From NCBI RefSeq assembly GCF_016123485.1, contig NZ_JADCKQ010000002.1, positions 310,001 to 374,000 on the forward strand: 64,000 nt of DNA, in the 5' to 3' direction. Shown here piece after piece: positions 19,881 to 28,766 of this stretch. The first letter of the stretch is position 1. Each line of letters begins with the position of its first letter. The translations under genes and the position numbers were made by a program. The DNA is from Halocynthiibacter styelae (lineage in GTDB: Bacteria > Pseudomonadota > Alphaproteobacteria > Rhodobacterales > Rhodobacteraceae). The notes below the pieces were generated by a model. The model was not told where the DNA came from. It did no database searches and saw only the letters and a program-made list of their open reading frames with translations.

Positions 19881-20281
19881 TTGTCTGTCTTTCGTGGGGC
19901 CAGGGCCAGGGCAGCGGTTGCTGTGGCCGTCGTGGTGTTATCGGTTGAAACCTTGCGGCTTTCCTGAAGAGTTGCGCCGGGAATTGCAGCAATTGCGACA
20001 GCTTCCGCAACAGATCCCGTGCCAAACAGCGCCTGGATGCGCTGTGACGCCGTTGGCGTTGGAACACCCCGGATGTCATCGGGGGCAAGGGCAATGATCC
20101 GGGCGTTCAGCTTTTCCGCCAGCGCAATGAACGGCGGATGCCCGACCTTTGAAGTTAATGTCGCGATCACATCCGGCACCAGCCCCGTCGTGTCACACGC
20201 GGCCCGTGCGGCATTTTCAAGCGCGAACAAAGGGGCATCGGACTTAAACCCCATGCCAAGGATCACGGTCTGATCGCTCAT
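19877..20281 (-). CDS. cobE: cobalamin biosynthesis protein CobE
   Basis: CobE corresponds to the C-terminal domain of CbiG; in P. denitrificans it is needed for cobalamin synthesis but its exact step is unsettled. The 134-residue product has [11 protein letters not shown] near the start, [18 protein letters not shown] and the [10 protein letters not shown] motif. The C terminus is a Thr/Ala-rich tail. The start at 20281 is chosen because its ATG overlaps the cobL stop as ATGA; the frame runs a few codons further upstream. Confidence 0.88.
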   Translation of the reverse strand: MSDQTVILGMGFKSDAPLFALENAARAACDTTGLVPDVIATLTSKVGHPPFIALAEKLNARIIALAPDDIRGVPTPTASQRIQALFGTGSVAEAVAIAAIPGATLQESRKVSTDNTTTATATAALALAPRKTDK

Positions 20282-21471
20282 TTCACGACCCTCCACTGCA
20301 CAACAGGGCGCGCAGCCTGCCAGCCCCGCATCCGGCCCAGAGGCGCCGCCTGTGCGAAATCAAAGCGCATCAAATCACCCCCCAGTTTGCCAGCAAGCTG
20401 CGTGATCAGCGCTTCGCTTTCCAGCGTCACCGTATTTGCCACCAGACGCCCCCCTTCGGGCAGTTTCGCCCAAAGCGCATCAAACAGATCCGCATTCAGC
20501 CCACCACCGATGAATATCACATCCGGTGTGGGCAGGCCATCCAGCCCTTCCGGCGCATGAGCGTTCACAACCTCAATCCGGTGACCGATGCCAAAATGAT
20601 CCGCGTTCTTGCGAATATTGGCGATCCGGTCGGCTCGGGTTTCAAGCGAATATGCCCGGCTGCCAGGGGCGGCCAGCAGCATTTCAACGGAAATGGATCC
20701 AGACCCGGCACCAATATCCCAGAACACTTCATTCGGACATGGGGCCAGGGCAGAAAGCGTCAGCGCGCGCACAGGGCGTTTGGTGATCTGACCGTCCGTT
20801 GCAAACAACTCATCCGCAAGGCCTGAAGCCCGGCTGATCCCGCGCCCTTTACAGGCAATAGCAACAGCGACCGGATGGGTCATATCAACCGTGTCCAGGT
20901 CGCGGGCCAGGGCGTCTTCGCGACGTTCTACTTCACCACCCAGCGCCTGAAAACAGGTGACATGGCTGTCAGCAAATCCATTCACTGTCAGATATTCCCC
21001 AAGCGCCGGGATCGCAGCACCATCGCGCAAAGTCACAATGATCTGTACACCATCGGAAGACACCGGCAGCAGGCGTGACAGTGAACGCGCATGCAGCCCC
21101 ATGCACAGAGTTTCCTCAAGCCGCCAGCCCATGCGTGCTGCAATCATGGAAAAGACCGAAGGGGCGGAATGACATGTATATTCCTCAGGCGACAATTGCG
21201 CTGCGATAGAGCCACCTGCACCAAACCAGAAAGGATCACCAGAGGTCAGCATGACCGTCGCCTCGCCGCGTTTTTCCAGCACAGGCATCAGTGAAAACGG
21301 CACGGGGAAGGTTTCACCCGTCAGGCCAAGAACCTCCAGGTGCCGGGGGGCACCGACAATATGTTTTGCCTCAGCAATCGCTTTTCGGCTTGCATCTGTC
21401 AGCCCGGCGGGGCCATCTTCGCCGCAACCGATAATCGTCAGCCAGGGAGTGGTTTTTCCAGTGTCAGACAT
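20278..21471 (-). CDS. cobL: precorrin-6Y C5,15-methyltransferase (decarboxylating)
   Basis: CobL methylates C-5 and C-15 and decarboxylates the C-12 acetate of precorrin-6B. It is a fusion: a CbiE-like methylase domain (about residues 7-200, with IIGCGEDGPAGL) and a CbiT-like domain (about 215-397, with FWDIGAGSGSISVEML). The start at 21471 has AAGGA eight bases upstream. This ATG and the cobK ATG on the other strand share the four bases CATG at 21469-21472. Transcription of cobL must therefore read through antisense to cobK or start within it. Confidence 0.93.
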   Translation of the reverse strand: MSDTGKTTPWLTIIGCGEDGPAGLTDASRKAIAEAKHIVGAPRHLEVLGLTGETFPVPFSLMPVLEKRGEATVMLTSGDPFWFGAGGSIAAQLSPEEYTCHSAPSVFSMIAARMGWRLEETLCMGLHARSLSRLLPVSSDGVQIIVTLRDGAAIPALGEYLTVNGFADSHVTCFQALGGEVERREDALARDLDTVDMTHPVAVAIACKGRGISRASGLADELFATDGQITKRPVRALTLSALAPCPNEVFWDIGAGSGSISVEMLLAAPGSRAYSLETRADRIANIRKNADHFGIGHRIEVVNAHAPEGLDGLPTPDVIFIGGGLNADLFDALWAKLPEGGRLVANTVTLESEALITQLAGKLGGDLMRFDFAQAAPLGRMRGWQAARPVVQWRVVK

Positions 21472-22219
21472 GCAGAAAATCCTTCTTCTGGGCGGCACAA
21501 CCGAGGCCTCGCACCTTGCGCGTCATCTGGCCGATTGCGGCGCAAATGCCATATTTTCCTATGCCGGGCGCACCAATAGCCCGCGCCGCCAACCCCTGCC
21601 AACCCGTGTTGGCGGCTTTGGCGGTGTTGATGGTCTGGTCGATTACATTCGCGCGGAAAACATCACACATATCATTGATACCACCCACCCATTCGCCGCG
21701 CAGATGTCGCGCAATGCTCTGGCAGCTGCCGCGCGAACCAGCACGCCGCTGGTCAGTTTTGAACGCGCGCCCTGGCAGGCGGACACGGGCGATACATGGC
21801 AACATGTCGTGGATTATTCCGGTGTTCTGGGTGCGCTTGGCGATGCGCCCCGCCGCGTCTTTCTGGCGATTGGCAAACAGAATATTGACCTCTTTGCCAG
21901 CGCGTCCCAGCATCACTATCTGCTGCGCCTTGTGGATCAACCCGAAGCCGCCATTCCCCTGCCCGACCACGCGCTTGAAATCGCTGCCGGTCCCTTTGAC
22001 CTGGCCAGGGATCGCGCACTTTTGCAACACCACGCCATCGACGTGATCGTCACCAAAAATGCCGGTGGCATTGGCGCGCGTGCAAAACTGGACGCGGCAC
22101 GGGAACTGGGCGTGCCGGTCATCATTATGGACCGTCCCGCCCTGCCCGGACGTCGCATTCTGCAATCGCAGCAAGAGGTTATGGATTGGCTGCATCAGGA
22201 CGGCACCCAATCCATCTGA
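21470..22219 (+). CDS. cobK: precorrin-6A reductase
   Basis: CobK reduces precorrin-6A to precorrin-6B with NADPH. The 249-residue product begins MQKILLLGGTTEASHLARHL, the family signature, and contains IIDTTHPFAAQMSRNA and VTKNAGGIGARAKLDAA. It is the only plus-strand gene inside the minus-strand cob run: its start codon is shared base-for-base with that of cobL, and its end overlaps the end of cobJ by 25 bases. There is no good Shine-Dalgarno within 15 bases. Similar opposed placement of cobK between cobJ and cobL is, from memory, seen in other alphaproteobacteria and pseudomonads. Confidence 0.93.
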   Translation: MQKILLLGGTTEASHLARHLADCGANAIFSYAGRTNSPRRQPLPTRVGGFGGVDGLVDYIRAENITHIIDTTHPFAAQMSRNALAAAARTSTPLVSFERAPWQADTGDTWQHVVDYSGVLGALGDAPRRVFLAIGKQNIDLFASASQHHYLLRLVDQPEAAIPLPDHALEIAAGPFDLARDRALLQHHAIDVIVTKNAGGIGARAKLDAARELGVPVIIMDRPALPGRRILQSQQEVMDWLHQDGTQSI

Positions 22220-22962
22220 GACCGCGGAGTATTCACAATAACCGTGCCTTCAATCACATGCGTGCCTGAGTTTCCAACCAGAACCACCGTACGCATATCC
22301 GCCATGTCCGGCGTCGCATCCCCCAGTCGCTGGATGTTGATCGCCTGTTCATCCGTGGACACCGCACGGGCAAAGATAATCATGTGATCCGGTGTCAGTT
22401 CTTCGCGCAGAATATCCAACACCTGCCCAAATTGTGTCGGGCGGGATTTTGAACGGGGGTTATAGAACCCCATGGCAAAATCGCCCCGCGCTGCATGACG
22501 CAGGCGGTGTTCTACAAGGGCAAACGGTTTCAGATTGTCAGAGAGGTTGATCGCGCAAAAATCATGACCAAGCGGTGCACCGCAAGCCGCAGAAGCTGCC
22601 AGCATAGCCGTAATCCCAGGCACCACCTGAATATCCAGCGCGGCCCATTCCGGGTGATCCCGAATGCCGTCTTCCAGCGCTTCAAATACGGCTGATGCCA
22701 TGGCAAAGACACCCGGATCGCCGGAAGACACCACGACCACCTGCTTGCCTTCCGTCGCCATTTCAAGCGCATGAATGGAACGATCAATTTCCACCCGGTT
22801 GTCTGAGGCATGCAGGGTCAGCCCATCACGCGGAGCGATGCGTTTCACATAGGGGATGTAGCCGACGATATCCGTGGCCCGGTCAATTGCACCCTGGGCT
22901 TCGGGGGTGATGAAAGCCTCATTCCCCGGACCAAGCCCGACGATGGTCAATGTGCCAGTCAT
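22195..22962 (-). CDS. cobJ: precorrin-3B C(17)-methyltransferase
   Basis: CobJ methylates C-17 and drives ring contraction of precorrin-3B to precorrin-4. The 255-residue protein has the opening TIVGLGPGNEAFITPEA, the GYIPYVKRI segment typical for CobJ/CbiH, VVVVSSGDPGVFAMA and the MGFYNPRSKSRP motif. It overlaps cobI by four bases at its start. Confidence 0.95.
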   Translation of the reverse strand: MTGTLTIVGLGPGNEAFITPEAQGAIDRATDIVGYIPYVKRIAPRDGLTLHASDNRVEIDRSIHALEMATEGKQVVVVSSGDPGVFAMASAVFEALEDGIRDHPEWAALDIQVVPGITAMLAASAACGAPLGHDFCAINLSDNLKPFALVEHRLRHAARGDFAMGFYNPRSKSRPTQFGQVLDILREELTPDHMIIFARAVSTDEQAINIQRLGDATPDMADMRTVVLVGNSGTHVIEGTVIVNTPRSQMDWVPS

Positions 22963-23687
22963 GGTCTGCGCCCCTGCCCGTGTACGAGGATGATTGCGAA
23001 ATATGGGTTTTCGTCACAATCCAATTCGCTGAGTTTCGACATTTCCTGATCCGGCATGGTGCCGCGTTTCACAATCCAGGCGTCTTCATATTTACCCGCA
23101 CGTTGCAGGGCCTTGCGGATTTTCGGAATGTTCTGACCGGTCTTCATCACGACGATCGCATCAGAATCTGAGATACGCTGAGCAAGATCATCTTCTGACA
23201 GCGTCCCCATCAGAACCGTCATCACATCATCGCCCCAGGTGATCGGCTCACCCGTCTGGGTCCAGCAGCCGGACATGCCGGTGATGGCCGGAATCACATC
23301 AATTTCCATCTTATCCCGCAAGCGCGTGTAGAGGTGCATGAAGGACCCATAGAAGAACGGATCGCCCTCGCAGAGAACGACAATATCCTCACCCGGTTCA
23401 TCCTGAGACAGCTTCAGAAGACGCGCGGCCCAGTCATCATAAAACGGGGCAAGGCTGGCGTTGTAACCAGGATCAGACAAGGGGATTTCCGTCGTCACAG
23501 GATATTCCATCGCATATTCCACCGCGTCTTCACGCAGCAGCCCGTCGACAATCCGGCGCGCCATACCGTGACGGTTTTTCTTGCGGAAGAAAGCGATGTG
23601 CTTTGACGAGGTGACAGCACGATGGGCTTTCACACTCATCAGGTCGGGATCACCTGGGCCAAGGCCCGCACAAATCAGTTTACCCAT
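22959..23687 (-). CDS. cobI: precorrin-2 C(20)-methyltransferase
   Basis: CobI methylates C-20 of precorrin-2. From the ATG at 23687 the product has 242 residues and starts MGKLICAGLGPGDPDLMSVKA, the exact family pattern; the frame is open for another 59 codons upstream, but that part lies inside cobH and is not methylase-like. It contains VVLCEGDPFFYGSFMHL and IPAITGMSGCW. It follows cobH with a two-base gap. Confidence 0.94.
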   Translation of the reverse strand: MGKLICAGLGPGDPDLMSVKAHRAVTSSKHIAFFRKKNRHGMARRIVDGLLREDAVEYAMEYPVTTEIPLSDPGYNASLAPFYDDWAARLLKLSQDEPGEDIVVLCEGDPFFYGSFMHLYTRLRDKMEIDVIPAITGMSGCWTQTGEPITWGDDVMTVLMGTLSEDDLAQRISDSDAIVVMKTGQNIPKIRKALQRAGKYEDAWIVKRGTMPDQEMSKLSELDCDENPYFAIILVHGQGRRP

Positions 23688-23689
23688 GA

Positions 23690-24325
23690 TTATTCTTTCC
23701 AGCTTGCAAGCGCATTCACAGCAGCAACCGTGATAGCAGAGCCACCCAGGCGGCCCTTCACGATCATGGATGGCACCGGCAGATCTTCCATCAACGCGTC
23801 TTTGCTTTCCATCGCCCCGACAAAGCCAACCGGGCAGCCAATGATCGCCGCGGGGCGTGGGCAAGATGGGTCTTTCAGCATGTTCAGCAGGTGAAACAAC
23901 GCTGTCGGCGCATTGCCGATCGCCACCACGGAACCTTCCAGCTTATCACGCCATAGTTCCAGCGCGGCAGCCGAACGGGTATTCCCCATCTCTTTCGCCA
24001 TGCCTGGCACACGTTCATCACGCAGGGTGCAGATCACTTCATTATTCGCGGCCAGACGCGGGCGGGTGATGCCCTCTGACACCATATATGCGTCACAAAG
24101 GATCGGCGCGCCAGCCGCAAGTGCCGCACGGGCAGCTTTCGCCATCCCGTCTGAGAAAACAACATGTTCCTCAAGACCAACCATGCCAGCGGCGTGGATC
24201 ATGCGGACCGCGACCACTTCTTCATCTTTGGTAAAACGGCCAAGATTGGCTTCTCGGCGGATGGTGGCAAAGCTTTCGTCATAGATTGCCTGGCCATTGG
24301 TTTCATATGTATGGAACTCGGTCAT
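23690..24325 (-). CDS. cobH: precorrin-8X methylmutase
   Basis: CobH moves the methyl group from C-11 to C-12 to give hydrogenobyrinic acid. The 211-residue protein has the catalytic histidine in RMIHAAGMVG (His44 region), the CDAYMVSEGI segment and the IGCPVGFVGAMESK motif. Length is normal. Start overlaps the cobG stop by four bases. Confidence 0.95.
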   Translation of the reverse strand: MTEFHTYETNGQAIYDESFATIRREANLGRFTKDEEVVAVRMIHAAGMVGLEEHVVFSDGMAKAARAALAAGAPILCDAYMVSEGITRPRLAANNEVICTLRDERVPGMAKEMGNTRSAAALELWRDKLEGSVVAIGNAPTALFHLLNMLKDPSCPRPAAIIGCPVGFVGAMESKDALMEDLPVPSMIVKGRLGGSAITVAAVNALASWKE

Positions 24326-25485
24326 TTTGAGGGTCCTTGAAAGATAAACTTCGGGTCAGCCGCAATCTGTGCAGATGTCAGCTGCGCAAGCGGGCTGGTG
24401 TTGATGTCATGGTGCAGATCAAAACCTGCAGTGGTGGCTGTCAGTGTAACGTCATAACGCCCCGAAGCCGCGCACCCTTTGGCACAACCCGTGATATGCA
24501 GGGATTTATTCCCCGGCAATGCAGGCGCAATCTGATCCGCCAGCAGACGGGTTTTACCCAGCGCCTGCGGACATTTCGGAGCACCCGGACAGGCCGCAAT
24601 GCGCAGACGGGCATCATTCGGGTCGGTAATCAGCCCGTCACTTGCGGCTGGCAATGTCACCGCTTGGCCGGGCGCAAAGAAAGCACGCCAGGGCGTCATA
24701 ATCACACCAGGTACCAGCGCGGATAGCACACGCAGATCACCGGATGTAATCTGACCGTAAGCACAAGCGATCAAAGTGCCGCCCTCAATTGTGCCAGCAG
24801 CGGGTATCACCTGCTGTGGGCGCGGCATTTCATTGCCTCTGAATGGCTTCGGTAAAATGTCCGGCTGACGCGCCAGCAGCTTATGCATCCGGCCCCGGCC
24901 ATTTTCCACGCCATGCGCTGCAAACCATTCCGCGAGCACGATCATATCTTTGATCACTGTTTCACAGGAGGTAATAGCTCCTGTGAAACAGTGATCCGCC
25001 CGCAGGATCATCTGGCCAGCTTCGTTCAGTTCAACACGAATATCGGCTGACACATCGCCTAGAACCGCCTCCGGACCGGTATCAATCGCAAAGCCAAACT
25101 TGCCGGGCAGATCCGGAAAATCCGACAGCGCCGCAGTCAGATCACGCGCCAGATCACGGGGAGCATCGCCGCCAAAAGGTGTGATCGCGATGTTGCGTTT
25201 GGTTTCAACCGATACATCCGCGTCAATCACGCCAAGGCCGCGCAGCCCATCAATCAGGGCGGGGTGATCTTCTGCGGTCACTCCCCGGATCTGCAGGTTC
25301 GCGCGTTGTGTCACATCCAGAATACCATTGCCAAAGCGATCCGACAGATCGGCAATCGCGGCCATCTGCGCGTCATCAAGCTGCCCGCAGACCGCCCGCA
25401 CACGCACCACCAGCCCGTCACCGGACATCATCGGGCGCAAAGCCCCGGGGCACCAGCCCTGAATGATGGGATCAGGGGCACTCAT
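24322..25485 (-). CDS. cobG: precorrin-3B synthase
   Basis: CobG is the oxygen-dependent monooxygenase that makes precorrin-3B and so defines the aerobic route. It belongs to the sulfite/nitrite reductase family: the 387-residue product has two ferredoxin-like repeats, QRANLQIRGV near residue 61, and the Fe-S cysteines in ACPGAPKCPQA and ITGCAKGCAASG. The ATG at 25485 overlaps the cobN stop as ATGA. Its coding sequence carries a perfect 19-bp inverted repeat (24952-24996) encoding a stretch around DHCFTGAITSCETVIKD. Confidence 0.92.
   Translation of the reverse strand: MSAPDPIIQGWCPGALRPMMSGDGLVVRVRAVCGQLDDAQMAAIADLSDRFGNGILDVTQRANLQIRGVTAEDHPALIDGLRGLGVIDADVSVETKRNIAITPFGGDAPRDLARDLTAALSDFPDLPGKFGFAIDTGPEAVLGDVSADIRVELNEAGQMILRADHCFTGAITSCETVIKDMIVLAEWFAAHGVENGRGRMHKLLARQPDILPKPFRGNEMPRPQQVIPAAGTIEGGTLIACAYGQITSGDLRVLSALVPGVIMTPWRAFFAPGQAVTLPAASDGLITDPNDARLRIAACPGAPKCPQALGKTRLLADQIAPALPGNKSLHITGCAKGCAASGRYDVTLTATTAGFDLHHDINTSPLAQLTSAQIAADPKFIFQGPSK
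24952..24996. repeat. perfect 19-bp inverted repeat inside cobG
   Basis: GATCACTGTTTCACAGGAG at 24952-24970 is followed after seven bases (GTAATAG) by its exact reverse complement at 24978-24996. It lies in the middle of the cobG reading frame, which stays open. A 19-bp perfect match with a 7-base loop is far beyond chance and would form a very stable hairpin in the mRNA or a cruciform in DNA. Confidence 0.9.
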
Positions 25486-28400
25486 GACAGGGCCTCCAGA
25501 TCTGCATAAATGGAATTGCGGCGCGATTTCCACAGGCCCACCTCAAGCAGCGCATTGAAACGGTCCTTCATCGCCTGCAGGGCTTCGGGATTTTCTGCCT
25601 CAAGGAAGTTCAGAACCTCTTCCCGACCCAGAGTCGCCTCAAAATACTGGTCAAACAGATGGCCCGGCACCGTGTCTGACAAATGCTGAAACGCCGCCAT
25701 CTGATCCAGTGTTGCGGCAATTTCCGCCCCGCCCCGGAAACCATGCCGCATCATGCCATCCGCCCAGGCGGGATTGGCAGCGCGGGCACGGACAACGCGG
25801 GCGATTTCTTCGGTGAGGGTGCGGGCGCGTGGATCGTCCACCCGCGTGCTGTCCAGATGATAAAGCGCCGGGGCGTCTTTTCCCAAGGATTTCAGCGCTG
25901 CATAAACACCGGCTTCATGGCCGACGTAATCAGGGGCCAGAAGAACATCGGTTTCCGCCAGATCCTGCACATGCACGAAAGCATCCACATTGTTCAGCTG
26001 CGCTTCAAGCGCAGCGCGGTTCTGGGTCACCGATCCATCCTGACCGATCGCCCATTCCGACGCTTTCAGCCAGGCCTCACCCGCCATCTGACGCGCTTCA
26101 TCCGTGTAATCATCCAGATACTGCTCCAACTCCAGGCCATAGGATCCGGGCTTCGGACCAAAAACCCGGGGCGCAGTTTCCCCCTCAAGCGCCAGGTAGG
26201 GGTTGAAATCTGCTGCTTCATCACGCGCAGCAAGGGCTTTCACCGCTTGTTCGAACATTCCGGCAAGCCCCGGGAAAATATCGCGAAACAGGCCAGAAAC
26301 CCGCAGTGTCACATCAATGCGCGGACGGCCCAGCATGGCAAGTGGTTCAACGACGAAACCCGATACACGTTCAGATCCGTCATCCCATTCCGGCGAGATC
26401 CCGGCAAGATGCAGCGCCATGGCAAACTCTTCCCCGGCGGTACGCATGGTAGCGGACCCCCAGAGATCCACGACCAGTCCACGGGGATAATCGCCCTCTT
26501 CCTGCAAGTGACGACGTACCAACTCTTCCGCCATTTTCACGCCCTGCGCATGGCCCGCACGGGTGGGCACAGAACGCGGATCAGTGGTAAACAGGTTACG
26601 CCCGGTCGGACGAATGTCCTGGCGGCCACGATAAGGCGAACCAGAGGGGCCCGCATCAATACGCTGGCCAGCAAGCCCTTTGATCAGGCCGGCTATTTCA
26701 TCAGCGCCATGATCCCCGGCCCCGTAAATATGCAGCCCATCGCCATATTGGCTTTCTTTGATATCACAGACAAAACGGTCAATCCGTGTCATTGCCTCGG
26801 CGGCAGAAGCATCGGCAGCAAGGCCAAGATCAGACGCCACGCCAGAGGTATGCGCTTCATCCACGATGGTACCAATCAGACGAGTCCGCCGGGCGGGGTC
26901 CAGCCCTTCGGCGGTGGAATATTCATCCAGAAGCTGTTCCAGGCGGATCAGGCTTTGCGGCGTTTCCGATTGCGCCATGGGCGGGGGCATATGGCCAAGA
27001 GTCACGCCGCCAATACGGCGTTTGGCCTGGGCAGCTTCGCCGGGGTCATTGACGATGAAGGGATAGAAAACCGGGGTATTCCCGGCCAGTGCATCCGGCC
27101 AGCATTCGCCAGACAGGGCCACGGATTTTCCAGGCAGCCATTCCAGTGTGCCGTGGGCGCCCATATGCACGATTGCATCGGTCTGACGGGTCTGAAGCCA
27201 AAGGTAAAACGCCACATAGCCATGGCGCGGCACACGGGACAAATCGTGGTAATCATCTTCCCGCGCCGCGCGTTCACCCCGTTCTGGTTGCAGGGCTACG
27301 GTTGCCTGGCCAAGCTGCAACGCCTGGAAATGGAATGCGCCCTCACGCACAGCAGGATCATCTGCGGGATCCCCCCAGGCTTCCTGCAGTTTCTCCTGAA
27401 GGATCAGGGGCAGCGATTGCAAGGCGGTCTGATAATCGCTGAGCGTGAAAGACAAAGCGCCTTCCAGCAGATCATCAGACGCGAAATCGGTCTCAACACC
27501 GTATCCTTCATCCGCTAAGGCCTGCAAAATGCCCTTTGTCGAGGCCAGCGCATCCAGCCCAACCGCATGGGCCATCTGCCAGGACTTTCCTGGATAAGTC
27601 GACAGGATAATCGCCAGGTTCTTATCCGTATTCGCAGCGGTTTTCAGACGATAATGCCCGAGGATTTTTGCAACGGCTGCTTCTAGCAGATCGGCATCCG
27701 TCGTATGTACAAAGCGACTGTATTGCAAATCGGGATCACGCCCTTCAGGTGCTTTAAAGCTGATCACGCCCGCAAGCAGCCGCCCATCCACTTCGGGCAG
27801 AACCACATGCATGGCAAGGTCAGCCGGGGACAACCCGCGTTCGGCCTCAAGCCAGTCGCGACGGCGGGCCGTAGAAAGAGACACCTGGAACACAGGCACG
27901 CCTGGTGCATCCAGAACCGAGGCACTGCCATCCTGTTGACGGGCCGAGAAGGCCGTTGCATTGACGATCAGCGCAGGCGGGTGACTTTGCAGGAGTGTAG
28001 GCAGGTTTTCAGTCGCTGCCGGATGTTTCAGAGATGGTGCGAACACCCCGTAAGCCGCAAAGCCTTTATCCTGGAAGAATCGGATCAGATCATCCACGGG
28101 GGCCGTGTCTGCTGAGGTCAGGTAGCTGCGATAAAAGCTGACCCAGACCAGTGGTTTTTCAGACGCTTCAGGGGCCTCTATCACACCCTGATCAGGATCA
28201 TAGACCCCGAAACGCGGCATGGTTTTACGTCCCGGAACCGGAGCGGCATACAACCCCGCAGAAAGGGCCAGTTGTGCAAGTGCTGCGCGTGCGGCAACTG
28301 CACCACCTTCATCGCAAAGACGCCCAAGCCGGCGCAGGGTTGCGACAGGCAGGGTGGACAGCGCATCAAGCTGTGTATCTTCACGCCCATCCGCGGGAAG

Positions 28401-28745
28401 CACGGCCAGGGCAATCCCCTGACGGCGCGCCAGATCCTGCAGCTGCGCCATGCCGTAAGCCCAGTATTGCTGCCCGCCGATCAGACGCACGAGCACCGCT
28501 TTTGCACCGCTCAGGGTCTGTTCCACATAGGTATCAACCGACAGCGGATGCTTCAGCGCAACAAGGTTGGCAAGTCGCAGCGAAGGCAGTTCCGCGCCCT
28601 GTGCTTTTGCCTGCTGCCAGCCCGCTTTGAATGCACCAAGGTCACTGTCAGAAAAAGACAGCACAACAAGTTCCGCAGGATCCTGTTTCAGATCCTGCGG
28701 TGTGTCATCTTCTAAACCCTGGCTGTCGCGAAATACGACGTGCAT
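25482..28745 (-). CDS. cobN: cobaltochelatase subunit CobN
   Basis: CobN is the large corrin-binding subunit that, with the AAA+ partner CobS-CobT, inserts cobalt into hydrogenobyrinic acid a,c-diamide. The 1087-residue product has CobN/BchH family features: HMGAHGTLEWLPGKSVALS, HIYGAGDHGADEIAGL, and ATMRTAGEEFAMALHLAG. It is shorter than the roughly 1270-residue P. denitrificans CobN, but no break is visible, so a compact version is likely. The chelatase CobS and CobT subunits are not in this window. It lies 21 bases after cobW. Confidence 0.95.
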   Translation of the reverse strand: MHVVFRDSQGLEDDTPQDLKQDPAELVVLSFSDSDLGAFKAGWQQAKAQGAELPSLRLANLVALKHPLSVDTYVEQTLSGAKAVLVRLIGGQQYWAYGMAQLQDLARRQGIALAVLPADGREDTQLDALSTLPVATLRRLGRLCDEGGAVAARAALAQLALSAGLYAAPVPGRKTMPRFGVYDPDQGVIEAPEASEKPLVWVSFYRSYLTSADTAPVDDLIRFFQDKGFAAYGVFAPSLKHPAATENLPTLLQSHPPALIVNATAFSARQQDGSASVLDAPGVPVFQVSLSTARRRDWLEAERGLSPADLAMHVVLPEVDGRLLAGVISFKAPEGRDPDLQYSRFVHTTDADLLEAAVAKILGHYRLKTAANTDKNLAIILSTYPGKSWQMAHAVGLDALASTKGILQALADEGYGVETDFASDDLLEGALSFTLSDYQTALQSLPLILQEKLQEAWGDPADDPAVREGAFHFQALQLGQATVALQPERGERAAREDDYHDLSRVPRHGYVAFYLWLQTRQTDAIVHMGAHGTLEWLPGKSVALSGECWPDALAGNTPVFYPFIVNDPGEAAQAKRRIGGVTLGHMPPPMAQSETPQSLIRLEQLLDEYSTAEGLDPARRTRLIGTIVDEAHTSGVASDLGLAADASAAEAMTRIDRFVCDIKESQYGDGLHIYGAGDHGADEIAGLIKGLAGQRIDAGPSGSPYRGRQDIRPTGRNLFTTDPRSVPTRAGHAQGVKMAEELVRRHLQEEGDYPRGLVVDLWGSATMRTAGEEFAMALHLAGISPEWDDGSERVSGFVVEPLAMLGRPRIDVTLRVSGLFRDIFPGLAGMFEQAVKALAARDEAADFNPYLALEGETAPRVFGPKPGSYGLELEQYLDDYTDEARQMAGEAWLKASEWAIGQDGSVTQNRAALEAQLNNVDAFVHVQDLAETDVLLAPDYVGHEAGVYAALKSLGKDAPALYHLDSTRVDDPRARTLTEEIARVVRARAANPAWADGMMRHGFRGGAEIAATLDQMAAFQHLSDTVPGHLFDQYFEATLGREEVLNFLEAENPEALQAMKDRFNALLEVGLWKSRRNSIYADLEALS

Positions 28746-28766
28746 ATGCAGACCCTCCGGCGGGTT

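Noticed and set aside
25683-27518. A 611-codon open frame on the plus strand opposite cobN
   Set aside because: It lies fully antisense to an intact cobN, has no family look and follows the codon shadow of the minus-strand gene.
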